Origin: Bacteroidota bacterium
GTDB lineage: Bacteria > Bacteroidota > Bacteroidia > Flavobacteriales > Flavobacteriaceae
Length of the DNA: 32,387 bases
Direction of reading: 5' to 3'
NCBI GenBank assembly: GCA_023390775.1
Contig: JAEWCF010000057.1
Span: 1-32,387, forward strand
This document shows, piece after piece, positions 1-8,209 of the stretch. The notes beneath the pieces are model-generated. The model did no database searches, was not told the origin of the DNA, and saw only the letters and a program-made list of their open reading frames with translations. The translations under genes and the position numbers were made by a program. Within the stretch, counting starts at the first letter, position 1. The number at the start of each line of letters is the position of its first letter.

Positions 1-1
1 C

Positions 2-1102
2 CCTAAGCTGGGGCCCGCAGGGGGAATCGGGACGGGGATCATGAACCTGTGCGCGGGACTTTTGGCGCTGGGGCATCAGCCTGTCGTCATTATTTACGGC
101 CAACCTGCGGACACCTTCTTTGAAGAAGGCGGTATCCGATTTCATACCTTGAAAAACGTGCGGTTCAAGGGCCTGTCATGGTTGCTGACCCGAAAAAAAA
201 TCCAGAAACTCATCAATAAACTTCACGCCGGTGGTGAGATCGATATTGTCGAAGCCCCGGACTGGACGGGCATTTCGGCATTTGTCAAATCGCGTTGCCC
301 GATGGTGATCAGGCTCAACGGTTCCGATACATACTTTTGCCATCTGGACGGCCGTCCCGTGAATTGGTTCAATAAATTCCTCGAAAAGAGGGCGTTAGAG
401 AATGCCGATGCCCTGGTATCTGTCAGCGCGTTCACTGCCGAGGTCACCAATCGCGTTTTTAAGCTTCGCAGGCACTTTGAGATCATCCCGAATTCCATCG
501 AGGTTTCGAGGTTCGCACCCGTAAATGTGCAACCTTCGGAACAAACCGTATTGTACTTCGGAACCCTGATCCGCAAGAAAGGTTTGTTGGAGCTTCCGCA
601 CATCTTCAATCGCGTGATCGAGCGCAATCCGCAAGCCACCTTGATCCTCGCCGGACGCGATGCCGCGGATATCGCGACGAAAAACCCATCGACATGGAGT
701 TTGATGAAACCCCTGTTCACACCGCAGGCGCTGGAGGCGACCAAATATATCGGGCCGCTCGATTACGCATCCGTTTCGGCGCTGATCTCAAGAGCTTCCG
801 TGTGCGTTTTCCCTACATTTGCCGAAGCGCTTCCCCTGTCATGGCTGGAGGCGATGGCGATGCAAAAAGCCGTGGTGGCCTGCAACATCGGTTGGGCGAC
901 GGAAATCGTGGAAGACGGGATCTCGGGACTGTTGGCCCATCCCCGCGATCACGGACTGTTTGCCGGGCAAATTTCAAAGTTGCTGGAAGACGAGGCCCTT
1001 CGGGAAACGATGGGTATCCGGGCAAGGCAGCGGGTGCTCGAAAGATTTGGCAATGCCATCGTGGCTAGGCAAACGGTGGAATTCTATTCAAAACTGATAT
1101 GA
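2..1102 (+). CDS. GT4 family glycosyltransferase, 5' end outside the window
   Basis: The product is a GT-B fold, retaining glycosyltransferase that would transfer a sugar from a nucleotide-sugar donor to a lipid-linked acceptor at the cytoplasmic face of the inner membrane. The frame is open from base 2. The codons before the ATG at 41 encode PKLGPAGGIGTGI, the glycine-rich N-terminal loop of GT4 enzymes, so the real start lies upstream and the ATG at 41 is internal. The C-terminal donor-binding half shows LYFGTLIRKKGLLELP and an EX7E motif (EALPLSWLE, bases about 821-847), followed by the usual VEDGISGLL segment. It overlaps the next gene by 4 nt (ATGA), which suggests translational coupling in a polysaccharide operon. 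The donor sugar cannot be told from sequence. The family call is firm; the precise role is inferred from neighbours. Confidence 0.9.
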   Translation, partial: PKLGPAGGIGTGIMNLCAGLLALGHQPVVIIYGQPADTFFEEGGIRFHTLKNVRFKGLSWLLTRKKIQKLINKLHAGGEIDIVEAPDWTGISAFVKSRCPMVIRLNGSDTYFCHLDGRPVNWFNKFLEKRALENADALVSVSAFTAEVTNRVFKLRRHFEIIPNSIEVSRFAPVNVQPSEQTVLYFGTLIRKKGLLELPHIFNRVIERNPQATLILAGRDAADIATKNPSTWSLMKPLFTPQALEATKYIGPLDYASVSALISRASVCVFPTFAEALPLSWLEAMAMQKAVVACNIGWATEIVEDGISGLLAHPRDHGLFAGQISKLLEDEALRETMGIRARQRVLERFGNAIVARQTVEFYSKLI

Positions 1103-2631
1103 AGTTCAACGAACATTATACCCCTTCGGGCGAATGCATCTTCTATGCCGGCTCGCCAAACCTGCAAATGCTGGATGCTTTGGCCGAAGGGCCTGGAGAT
1201 ATCTGGCACAGCAGCCTGGACCGCGGATGGCGAGACGCTTTTCCCGAGATCGCCTATCAGGCCACCGTATTTTTTTGGTACGTTCGCGACTTCAAAAACC
1301 TCCATGTGTGCCCAAGTTGGCGAATGGAGCCCGGTGCGTTTGCCGTGCGCCGGTCCGTATGGGAACAATTGGGCGGGTTCGACGACAAAATCGGGAGCGA
1401 GGATATGCGCGCACTCGATTTTGCGTTCAATGCCCTGCGCAACCAGGGTGCCGTCATCCTGCACGTAAGCGGGCTATACGGCCCGGCGGAAGTCAAACCT
1501 AAAATCTCTGCCCTGGACCGGTACCAGTTTTTCGCCCGGAATTTCAAACGCCAGCACGCGCTGTTCATGCTATGGCGCAAAGGATTGTGGAGAGTGGGTG
1601 AGTGGAAGGCCTTTTTAAGCGCTTCAAAAATTCCCCTGCGCACCGGATATCCCGTTGTCAAGCCTAGGCCACTGGCCCCGATGCAGGGAACGCCTTCGGT
1701 GAGCTACATCATTCCCACCATGTCCCGGCAGGACTACGCATTAACATTGCTTCGCGATCTGGCGGCCCAGACCTATTTGCCGGCCCAGGTCGTGGTCGTG
1801 GATGCGACACCGGCGGCAGAACGCGATGAATCGGTCTATAATCCTGCCGATTTTCCTTTCCGGCTTGATGTGATCTGGCAAACGACCAAGGGAAGTTGCC
1901 GCGCCCGGAACGAGGCCATCGCAGTCTGCAAGGGCGATTACATAGCGTTTGGGGATGACGACATCCGCATTCCGCGAGACTTCATCGAAAACCACATCCG
2001 TTTTTTGCAGACAAACGGCGTCGAGGCAGCCAATGGGCTGGATGTGCGTGCACACCACCACACCGACGGGCTTGACAAACTGGAACAGCAGCTTCGCGAT
2101 ATGGAACCCCGGCAAAAACGCGCCGGTTGTGCGCAACTGATGAGCAATTCAAATGCGTTCGTGAGCCGCAGGGCCGTGGAATCCATTGGGGGCAATGACA
2201 TCAATTATGACGGGGGTTATGGCGAGGACAACGACTTTGGCTTTTCGATCGCCAAGACGGGAGTGCTTTTTCTTCAGAATCCATATTCGGCAAACCTGCA
2301 TTTAAAACCGCCGGCGGGAGGATACCGCGTTTGGGGCAACCAGGCCAAAAAGACGGGAAAAAAACGAAAGGCGCAGCCTTGGGAACTTGACACTCCTGTG
2401 CGCTCGATCAGGCCCGTTCCAAGCCCGACGCTGATGTATTATTACCAAAAGCACTTCGGCCCCGAAATCACCCGCGAGTACCGCCACAAATATTTTTTCC
2501 TGTACCTATTCAAGAATGGGTGGAGAGGCATTTTGGGCAGGATCGTTCGTTTTCCGTACCGGCAGCTCCAGTTCAACCGCTCGCTTTTTTACGCCAAAAA
2601 ATTAATGGCCCTGGGCCCCCGGATAAAATGA
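1099..2631 (+). CDS. Two-module GT2-type glycosyltransferase
   Basis: This 510-residue protein has a complete GT-A (GT2) domain in its second half. It begins near residue 200 with SVSYIIPTMSRQDYALTLL, has a DDD metal/nucleotide motif (GDDDIRIP, about residue 290), and ends with a GYGEDNDFGF acceptor-side motif. The first ~195 residues look like only the back half of another GT2 domain: GAFAVRRSVWEQLGGFDDKIGSED is typical of the region after the DXD, but no nucleotide-binding N-terminal half precedes it. The ATG overlaps the upstream stop by 4 nt, and the 3' end overlaps the next GT2 gene by 4 nt. It probably adds a sugar to the repeat unit; the N-terminal piece may be an acceptor-binding or scaffolding relic. 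GT2 is confident for the C-terminal half, tentative for the N-terminal half. Confidence 0.85.
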   Translation: MKFNEHYTPSGECIFYAGSPNLQMLDALAEGPGDIWHSSLDRGWRDAFPEIAYQATVFFWYVRDFKNLHVCPSWRMEPGAFAVRRSVWEQLGGFDDKIGSEDMRALDFAFNALRNQGAVILHVSGLYGPAEVKPKISALDRYQFFARNFKRQHALFMLWRKGLWRVGEWKAFLSASKIPLRTGYPVVKPRPLAPMQGTPSVSYIIPTMSRQDYALTLLRDLAAQTYLPAQVVVVDATPAAERDESVYNPADFPFRLDVIWQTTKGSCRARNEAIAVCKGDYIAFGDDDIRIPRDFIENHIRFLQTNGVEAANGLDVRAHHHTDGLDKLEQQLRDMEPRQKRAGCAQLMSNSNAFVSRRAVESIGGNDINYDGGYGEDNDFGFSIAKTGVLFLQNPYSANLHLKPPAGGYRVWGNQAKKTGKKRKAQPWELDTPVRSIRPVPSPTLMYYYQKHFGPEITREYRHKYFFLYLFKNGWRGILGRIVRFPYRQLQFNRSLFYAKKLMALGPRIK

Positions 2632-3629
2632 GGCCCTTTGCGCTCATCGTCTGCACCTACATGCGCCCGAAGCCTTTGCTGGCCCTGTTGGAGTCGGTCG
2701 GGCGGCAGGAACTTTACCCCGGCCAGATCATCGTCGTTGACGGATCGAGGGATACAAGAACGCGGGATTTGCTGACGGAGACCCCTTTCGGCAATCTTGA
2801 GTATTTTCTGGTCGACGAAGACAACCGCGGGCTGACCCGCCAGCGTAATTACGGGATTGCGCGATTGTCGCCCAAAATTGAAATCGCCTGCTTCCTCGAC
2901 GACGACATCGTCCTCGAGCCGGACTATTTTGCCAACCTTATCGCGACCTATGACACATTTCCCGATGCGCTGGGCGTCGGCGGATACATTCTGGGTGAAG
3001 CCCTGTGGCGTCGGGTCGATTCCTCTTACAGGCCTTCGATAACCGAATTCGCCTATGACGGCTATGTGCGCCGGGATCCGAGCAGGTTCGTCCTGAGGAA
3101 AAGGCTGGGTCTGGACAGCGACGTGCCCCCGGGGTTTTCGCCTTCGTTCTCCCATGGAAGGAGCCTTGGTTTCTTGCCCCCGTCCGGTAAAATTTACCCC
3201 GTGCGGCAGTTGATGGGGGGCGTTTCGTCCTTCAGGGCCGAGGTTTTCAAAAGGTTTTCCTTTTCGCATTACTTCGAAGGATATGGGCTATACGAGGACG
3301 CCGATTTTACCCTTCGCGTGTCGGCGGCGGGGCCTTTGTACCTCAACACATCGGCCACGCTTCACCACCACCACGATCCTTCGGGACGCCCAAACCAGTT
3401 CAATTACGGGAAGATGGTGGTGCGGAACGGGTATTATGTCTGGCGCGTCGCCTGCCCCGATCCTCCTTTTAAAAGCATCGTGAAATGGCACATGACCACC
3501 TGGCTGCTGACGATTGTCAGGCTGGGCAACGCATTTTCGGGCCCCGACCGGATGCAGGCATTTACCGAATCCCTGGGGAGAACGGCCGGCTGGTTTGCAC
3601 TGCTGTGGAACAAACCCCGCCCGATTTAA
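2628..3629 (+). CDS. GT2 family glycosyltransferase
   Basis: A 333-residue GT-A fold glycosyltransferase. It opens with MRPFALIVCTYMRP and has the nucleotide-binding segment IIVVDGSRDTRTRD, the DDD motif in CFLDDDIVLEP (about residue 88), and a GYGLYEDADFTLRV acceptor/catalytic segment. The start at 2628 is preferred over the in-frame ATG at 2520 because the family domain starts exactly there and the ATG overlaps the upstream TGA in an ATGA arrangement like the other junctions. It resembles the second half of the preceding protein in layout (same order of motifs), which suggests related enzymes adding successive sugars. Linkage and donor cannot be inferred. Confidence 0.9.
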   Translation: MRPFALIVCTYMRPKPLLALLESVGRQELYPGQIIVVDGSRDTRTRDLLTETPFGNLEYFLVDEDNRGLTRQRNYGIARLSPKIEIACFLDDDIVLEPDYFANLIATYDTFPDALGVGGYILGEALWRRVDSSYRPSITEFAYDGYVRRDPSRFVLRKRLGLDSDVPPGFSPSFSHGRSLGFLPPSGKIYPVRQLMGGVSSFRAEVFKRFSFSHYFEGYGLYEDADFTLRVSAAGPLYLNTSATLHHHHDPSGRPNQFNYGKMVVRNGYYVWRVACPDPPFKSIVKWHMTTWLLTIVRLGNAFSGPDRMQAFTESLGRTAGWFALLWNKPRPI

Positions 3630-3689
3630 GGGACGCTTTTGTGGCCTGGGGTGTTGCGGGTAAATTTTCCTTTCTCGTTATTTGCAACC

Positions 3690-5066
3690 ATGAACCGAAT
3701 CTTTTCCGGGCACTGGAACGCTTATATTTTCATCATCCTGACCTCGGTGATGTCCATGATTGCCGTGGCGAGCCTTCCCTTCAAGATCAAACCCTTCGGC
3801 GACGACACTTTCCACGAGGAATCACGCGATCTTGCCCTTTTTTTGAAAGGGCAATTCGATGCTTCGAACGTCCGGATCACCAAAGCGCCCGGGCCGGTCC
3901 TGTTTTATACGCCGGCTTACTTTTTTGCGCCCTCCGGATCTGACGACGAAACGCTATGGTTTTACGGCGTTGCCATGACCACGATTTTGCTGACGGTTTC
4001 CATGCTGTTGCTGTACCGGTCGGCGTTGGCGCTATTTTCCCGGAAGACCGCGCTGTTGACCGTATTGTTGTTTCTTGTCTTTCCCATCCATTGCTATTAT
4101 TCCCTGGGGATAGTGGGCGAAGTTCCCGCGTTCTTTTCAATGTCGCTGGCCATATTCGGGTGGTCAAGATGTGTCGAGAACCCGAACAGGAGCCGTGGTT
4201 ATTGGCTCATTGCACTGGGGCTTTTGTTGCTGGTGCTCAACAGGCCCAATGCGATGCTTGTCCTGTGCTGCATCCCGCTTGTGATGGCTTATTCTTATAT
4301 TTGGGCAAAACCCTTTTTTTACCGGCATTCCCGGCGGCTCGCGGCTGTCTTTACTGCGGTCCTTATCCTCGGGATTTCATGCCTGCAGGTAGCCAAGTCC
4401 ATATCGGGACCCGATAAATCGTATACACAGGAAACCCTTTTGTATTATGTGCTGCACGAAGGCAGGTTCCAGTTCAGGGAGGAACCTCTCGATTGGCGCT
4501 ATTGGGAAAGCACCAACCGGCCGGACAGCCGTGACTACCTTAACTGGAAGCAAAGCCACAGGGAACTGCATGAGGTAATGGCCAATTCCGGCCGCGTGTA
4601 CAAGGATGTCTATCGGGAATGGCTCGTGGCCGATGCCCTGGATAATCCAGGTCTTTTGATCCGTCAATTTTTTGTCAAGGTCGCCTTCGGGCATGTCTAC
4701 ATCGTCAACAGCGTGACACCGCAAAATTTTTCCATGGGTCCGTTCAAGGGGCCGGCCGCCTATTATGCCTTGCATGCCGTCATCAATTTGGTCAACCTTG
4801 CCATAGTTACCGGAATGTTGATTTTCCTCTTCAGTGAAAAGAACCACCTTCGCGTGTGGCTTTTGTGGTCGGCAATACTGGCGCTTATCGCATTTCACGC
4901 GCTCTCCTACATGGAGCCGCGGTATTTGTTTCCGTCGAAAGCCGCGCTCCACATTCTGGCAGCCGCCGGACTGATGCGCATCGGGGCGGTCGCTTCGCTG
5001 ATGAACCGTCTGGAGAGAATTTTTTACCCGCAAACGCAACCCGTATGGAAAACGCAAAACCCGTAA
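3690..5066 (+). CDS. Polytopic membrane glycosyltransferase (GT39/ArnT-like, GT-C fold)
   Basis: A 458-residue integral membrane protein with roughly ten hydrophobic segments. An acidic first periplasmic loop (FGDDTFHEESRDL, residues ~37-50) sits where GT-C enzymes of the PMT/ArnT group keep their catalytic acidic residue. Such enzymes take a sugar from a polyprenyl-phosphate carrier on the periplasmic side and move it to a lipid, glycan or protein. The start at ATG 3690 is chosen over 3639 because the hydrophobic N-terminus begins there. The gap to the upstream gene is 60 nt, the largest in this stretch. The 3' end overlaps the next gene (a GtrB/DPM-like enzyme that would make the lipid-phosphosugar donor) by 22 nt, a pairing that supports the call. 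Family assignment rests on topology and context rather than a diagnostic motif. Confidence 0.7.
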   Translation: MNRIFSGHWNAYIFIILTSVMSMIAVASLPFKIKPFGDDTFHEESRDLALFLKGQFDASNVRITKAPGPVLFYTPAYFFAPSGSDDETLWFYGVAMTTILLTVSMLLLYRSALALFSRKTALLTVLLFLVFPIHCYYSLGIVGEVPAFFSMSLAIFGWSRCVENPNRSRGYWLIALGLLLLVLNRPNAMLVLCCIPLVMAYSYIWAKPFFYRHSRRLAAVFTAVLILGISCLQVAKSISGPDKSYTQETLLYYVLHEGRFQFREEPLDWRYWESTNRPDSRDYLNWKQSHRELHEVMANSGRVYKDVYREWLVADALDNPGLLIRQFFVKVAFGHVYIVNSVTPQNFSMGPFKGPAAYYALHAVINLVNLAIVTGMLIFLFSEKNHLRVWLLWSAILALIAFHALSYMEPRYLFPSKAALHILAAAGLMRIGAVASLMNRLERIFYPQTQPVWKTQNP

Positions 5067-5995
5067 TCGGGATCGTGTTGCCCTGCTACAATGAGGAGCA
5101 GGTCCTGCATCGGACATCGGAGCAACTGCTTGCGCTGCTGGGCCGGCTTAAGCAAAATGGCGCGGTATCTCCCTCAAGTTTCATCGCATTTGTGGACGAC
5201 GGCAGCCGCGACAGGACCTGGCCACTCATCGAATCATTGGCTGCCAACCCTAACGTCAAAGGGCTCAAACTGGCTGCCAACGCGGGCCACCAAAAAGCGT
5301 TGCTTGCGGGTCTCATGGCCTTTATGGACGATGCCGATGCGCTTATTTCCATGGATGCTGACCTGCAGGACGATCTCTTGGTCGTGGAACCGATGGTGGA
5401 AAAATTTGCAGCCGGTACCGATGTGGTATACGGCGCCCGGCGCGAGCGCACCACCGATACCTGGTTCAAGCGCAACACGGCTCTGTGGTTTTACGCCATC
5501 ATGAAAAGAATGGGCGTGAACCTTGTGCACAACCACGCCGATTTCAGGCTCCAGAGCCGGCGGGCACTCACGGCGCTTTCCCAATTTGGCGAGGTCAACC
5601 TTTTCCTGCGCGGTCTTATTCCATCCATCGGGTATTCGCAGGAAGTGGTTTATTACGACCGGTTGGACCGGGAGGCGGGCGAGTCCAAATACCCGCTTCG
5701 CAAAATGCTGTCATTCGCATGGAACGGGATCACGTCCTTCAGCACCATGCCGCTCAAATTTGTCACGGTGACCGGATTCGTCATTTTTGTGCTTTGCCTG
5801 GGCATGAGCTTTTATTCCCTTGCCGCCCTTTTTATGGGAAAAGCGATTCCGGGATGGGTTTCCACGGTTCTTCCGATGTATTTCCTGGGTGGGATCCAAC
5901 TTCTTTGCGTCGGGATATTGGGCGAATATGTGGGCAAGATCTATTCTGAGGTCAAGCGCCGGCCCCGCTACATCATCGAAAAACGCCTCGACTGA
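5045..5995 (+). CDS. Polyprenyl-phosphate glycosyltransferase, GtrB/DPM1-like GT2
   Basis: A 316-residue GT2 enzyme of the dolichol-phosphate mannosyltransferase / GtrB type. It would transfer glucose or mannose from UDP-Glc or GDP-Man to undecaprenyl phosphate. Visible features are IGIVLPCYNEE at the N-terminus, FVDDGSRDRTW (about residue 49), the donor motif SMDADLQDD (about residue 100), and two C-terminal transmembrane helices (about residues 235-260 and 270-295) ending in the typical LLCVGILGEYVGKIY segment. The start at 5045 (MENAKPVIG) overlaps the polytopic glycosyltransferase gene by 22 nt, so the two are likely co-translated: this enzyme loads the lipid carrier and the upstream GT-C enzyme uses it. 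An in-frame ATG at 4856 is rejected because the extra residues are antisense-like shadow of the upstream gene. Confidence 0.9.
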   Translation: MENAKPVIGIVLPCYNEEQVLHRTSEQLLALLGRLKQNGAVSPSSFIAFVDDGSRDRTWPLIESLAANPNVKGLKLAANAGHQKALLAGLMAFMDDADALISMDADLQDDLLVVEPMVEKFAAGTDVVYGARRERTTDTWFKRNTALWFYAIMKRMGVNLVHNHADFRLQSRRALTALSQFGEVNLFLRGLIPSIGYSQEVVYYDRLDREAGESKYPLRKMLSFAWNGITSFSTMPLKFVTVTGFVIFVLCLGMSFYSLAALFMGKAIPGWVSTVLPMYFLGGIQLLCVGILGEYVGKIYSEVKRRPRYIIEKRLD

Positions 5996-6008
5996 TCCTC
6001 ACGACACT

Positions 6009-7136
6009 ATGAAAAACCTGAACCGCATGATCGTGATTTCCTCGGCAGGCCTCATCAAAAAACCTGACGGATATTACGGCTATGCGCCTTATGTACGCGA
6101 AATGCGGCTGTGGGCAAAGCATTGCGGCGCGATTGGCTTTGTCTGTCCCGTTGATGGCCAGGGGGAAGGGTTGCTGGAGAAACTCGATTTTTCGATTGAC
6201 CGCGTATACCCCGTAACCTCCTTTGATATCAAGACCTTGCCGGGCATTTTGAGAGCCGTGTGGTCGTTGCCGTTTACCCTCGTTTCGCTTTTTAAGGGCA
6301 TGCGCTGGGCGAATCACATCCATCTTCGGTGTCCGGGAAATATCAGCCTTCTCGGCTGCCTGGTCGCGATCTTGTTCCGGCGCGTCAGGAAGACGGCAAA
6401 ATATGCCGGAAACTGGGACCCCGCATCGGCACAACCCGCCAGTTACCGCCTGCAGCGCATGATCCTCAACAGCCCGAAACTCCTTACCCGAATCCAGGTC
6501 TTGGTTTACGGTAAGTGGCCAGGTTCTTCGGTCAATATCAAACCTTTTTTCACGGCTTCGTACCTGGAATCCGACAAGGCCGAAACCCCGCCCAGAAATC
6601 CGTCCGGCGCGATCACGCTCGTCTTCGCGGGAACGCTTTCGGCCAATAAACGGCCCCTTTACGCCATCGAACTCACCCGCAAATTGCGATCGGCGGACAT
6701 CGATGCGCGGCTGGAGCTGTTTGGGGACGGAAACCAGCGGGCCGACCTGGAACGCTTTGTCGAAAACCACGGTTTGGAGGATTTTGTAATCCTGCACGGC
6801 AACCGCCCGGCCGAATCGGTGCGCCAGGCCTGCAAACGCGCCCATTTTGCGATTTTGCCCTCCCGAAGCGAGGGTTGGCCCAAGGCCGTGGCCGAAGGCA
6901 TGTTCTGGGGCTGTGTCGCCCTTGCAACACCGGTTTCCTGCGTACCCTTCATGCTGGATTACGGAAAGCGCGGGATCTTGCTCACACTCGATCTCAACCG
7001 GGATTTGAAGGCGGTGACGGACCTGCTCGCTGACCGCACGGCCTTTGAGGCGATGGCGGTTTCCGGCATGAGGTGGTCAAGGCAATTTACCGTAGATTTG
7101 TTCGAGAGGGAAATCAAGGAAATGGCCAACGGATGA
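6009..7136 (+). CDS. GT4 family glycosyltransferase
   Basis: A 375-residue GT-B glycosyltransferase. The C-terminal half has LVFAGTLSANKRPLYAIEL at the domain start, LFGDGNQRADLE, and a clear EX7E motif (EGWPKAVAE, about residue 288). The N-terminal half starts MIVISSAGLIKKPDGYYGYAPY, so translation may begin at ATG 6009 or at the in-frame ATG 6027; 6009 is closer to the upstream stop (13 nt away). The gene overlaps the next GT4 gene by 4 nt. Its role is addition of one sugar to the growing oligosaccharide; donor and linkage cannot be read from the sequence. Confidence 0.88.
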   Translation: MKNLNRMIVISSAGLIKKPDGYYGYAPYVREMRLWAKHCGAIGFVCPVDGQGEGLLEKLDFSIDRVYPVTSFDIKTLPGILRAVWSLPFTLVSLFKGMRWANHIHLRCPGNISLLGCLVAILFRRVRKTAKYAGNWDPASAQPASYRLQRMILNSPKLLTRIQVLVYGKWPGSSVNIKPFFTASYLESDKAETPPRNPSGAITLVFAGTLSANKRPLYAIELTRKLRSADIDARLELFGDGNQRADLERFVENHGLEDFVILHGNRPAESVRQACKRAHFAILPSRSEGWPKAVAEGMFWGCVALATPVSCVPFMLDYGKRGILLTLDLNRDLKAVTDLLADRTAFEAMAVSGMRWSRQFTVDLFEREIKEMANG

Positions 7137-8209
7137 GGATAGTGCAGATTATCGATTCGCTTGAGGTGGGCGGCGCCGAACGCATGGCCGTCAACTTTGC
7201 CAACGCGCTCAATGGCCAGATCGAATTTTCGGGATTGGTGGCCACCCGTGCCGAGGGAAATCTCAAGGCCCATATCGCCGACGGTGTCCAATACTTATTT
7301 TTAAAGCGCCGCAAAACGCTGGACTTCAGGGCCATTTTCGCCCTTCGGAGGTACTGCATCGAGAACCGCGTCAACTTCATGCACGCGCATTCGAGTTCCT
7401 ACTTCATCGCAATGATGGTGCGGCTCATGTTGCCCAAGGTATGCGTGATCTGGCACGATCATAACGGGATGAGCGAATTCCTGCGGTCCCGCGAATCCAT
7501 CGTGCTTAAGTCGGCGTCCCGTTTTTTCAGGGGAATTGTCGTGGTCAACCACCAGTTAAAGGAGTGGGCGTTGCGCGAATTGTACAGCAAACACGTGATC
7601 TACCTGGCCAATTTCACACACCGCGAACTCACCGCGCCCGCCGGGGAACCGTTGTTTGGAAGTCCGGGCCGCCGGATCCTTTGCCTGGCAAACCTGCGCG
7701 AACAAAAGGACCATATGTTGCTTTTGAACGTGGCACAAAAGATTACCGCCGAATTCCCCGATTGGTCCTTCCATCTGGTGGGCAAGGATTTTAATGACGC
7801 CTATTCGGCGATGGTGCGGGAGGCGGTGGAGAACCTTGGCCTGTCCCGGCACGTGTTTATTTATGGGACACGGGACGATATCGCGGCCGTGATCAAACAA
7901 TCGGATATTGCGATACTCACCTCCAAGTCAGAAGGTCTTCCGGTCGCATTGCTTGAATTCGGGTTGCACCACAAATCGGTGGTCGTGACCGCGGTGGGTG
8001 AGATTCCGCAAATCATCGACTCCGGGGTCAATGGGCTCATGGTGCCACCGGGAGATTGCGAGGGCTTTGCGAGCGCACTCCGCACATTGATCTTGAACCC
8101 ACAACTTCGGGTGGAATTCGGCGACGCGCTTTATGAAACGGTCCGTCGGAACAATTCGGAAGAGGCGGTCATCGAGAAATACCTGAACTGGCTGAGGCGC
8201 ATATCATGA
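7133..8209 (+). CDS. GT4 family glycosyltransferase
   Basis: A 358-residue GT-B enzyme. It opens with the canonical GT4 signature MRIVQIIDSLEVGGAERMAV, has the linker ILCLANLREQKDH that begins the donor-binding domain, and an EX7E motif (EGLPVALLE) followed by GEIPQIIDSGVNGLMVPPGD. The ATG at 7133 overlaps the previous stop (ATGA) and fits the family start precisely, unlike the in-frame ATG at 7073. The stop overlaps the O-antigen polymerase start by 4 nt. It is one of several sugar-adding enzymes in this locus. Confidence 0.92.
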   Translation: MRIVQIIDSLEVGGAERMAVNFANALNGQIEFSGLVATRAEGNLKAHIADGVQYLFLKRRKTLDFRAIFALRRYCIENRVNFMHAHSSSYFIAMMVRLMLPKVCVIWHDHNGMSEFLRSRESIVLKSASRFFRGIVVVNHQLKEWALRELYSKHVIYLANFTHRELTAPAGEPLFGSPGRRILCLANLREQKDHMLLLNVAQKITAEFPDWSFHLVGKDFNDAYSAMVREAVENLGLSRHVFIYGTRDDIAAVIKQSDIAILTSKSEGLPVALLEFGLHHKSVVVTAVGEIPQIIDSGVNGLMVPPGDCEGFASALRTLILNPQLRVEFGDALYETVRRNNSEEAVIEKYLNWLRRIS

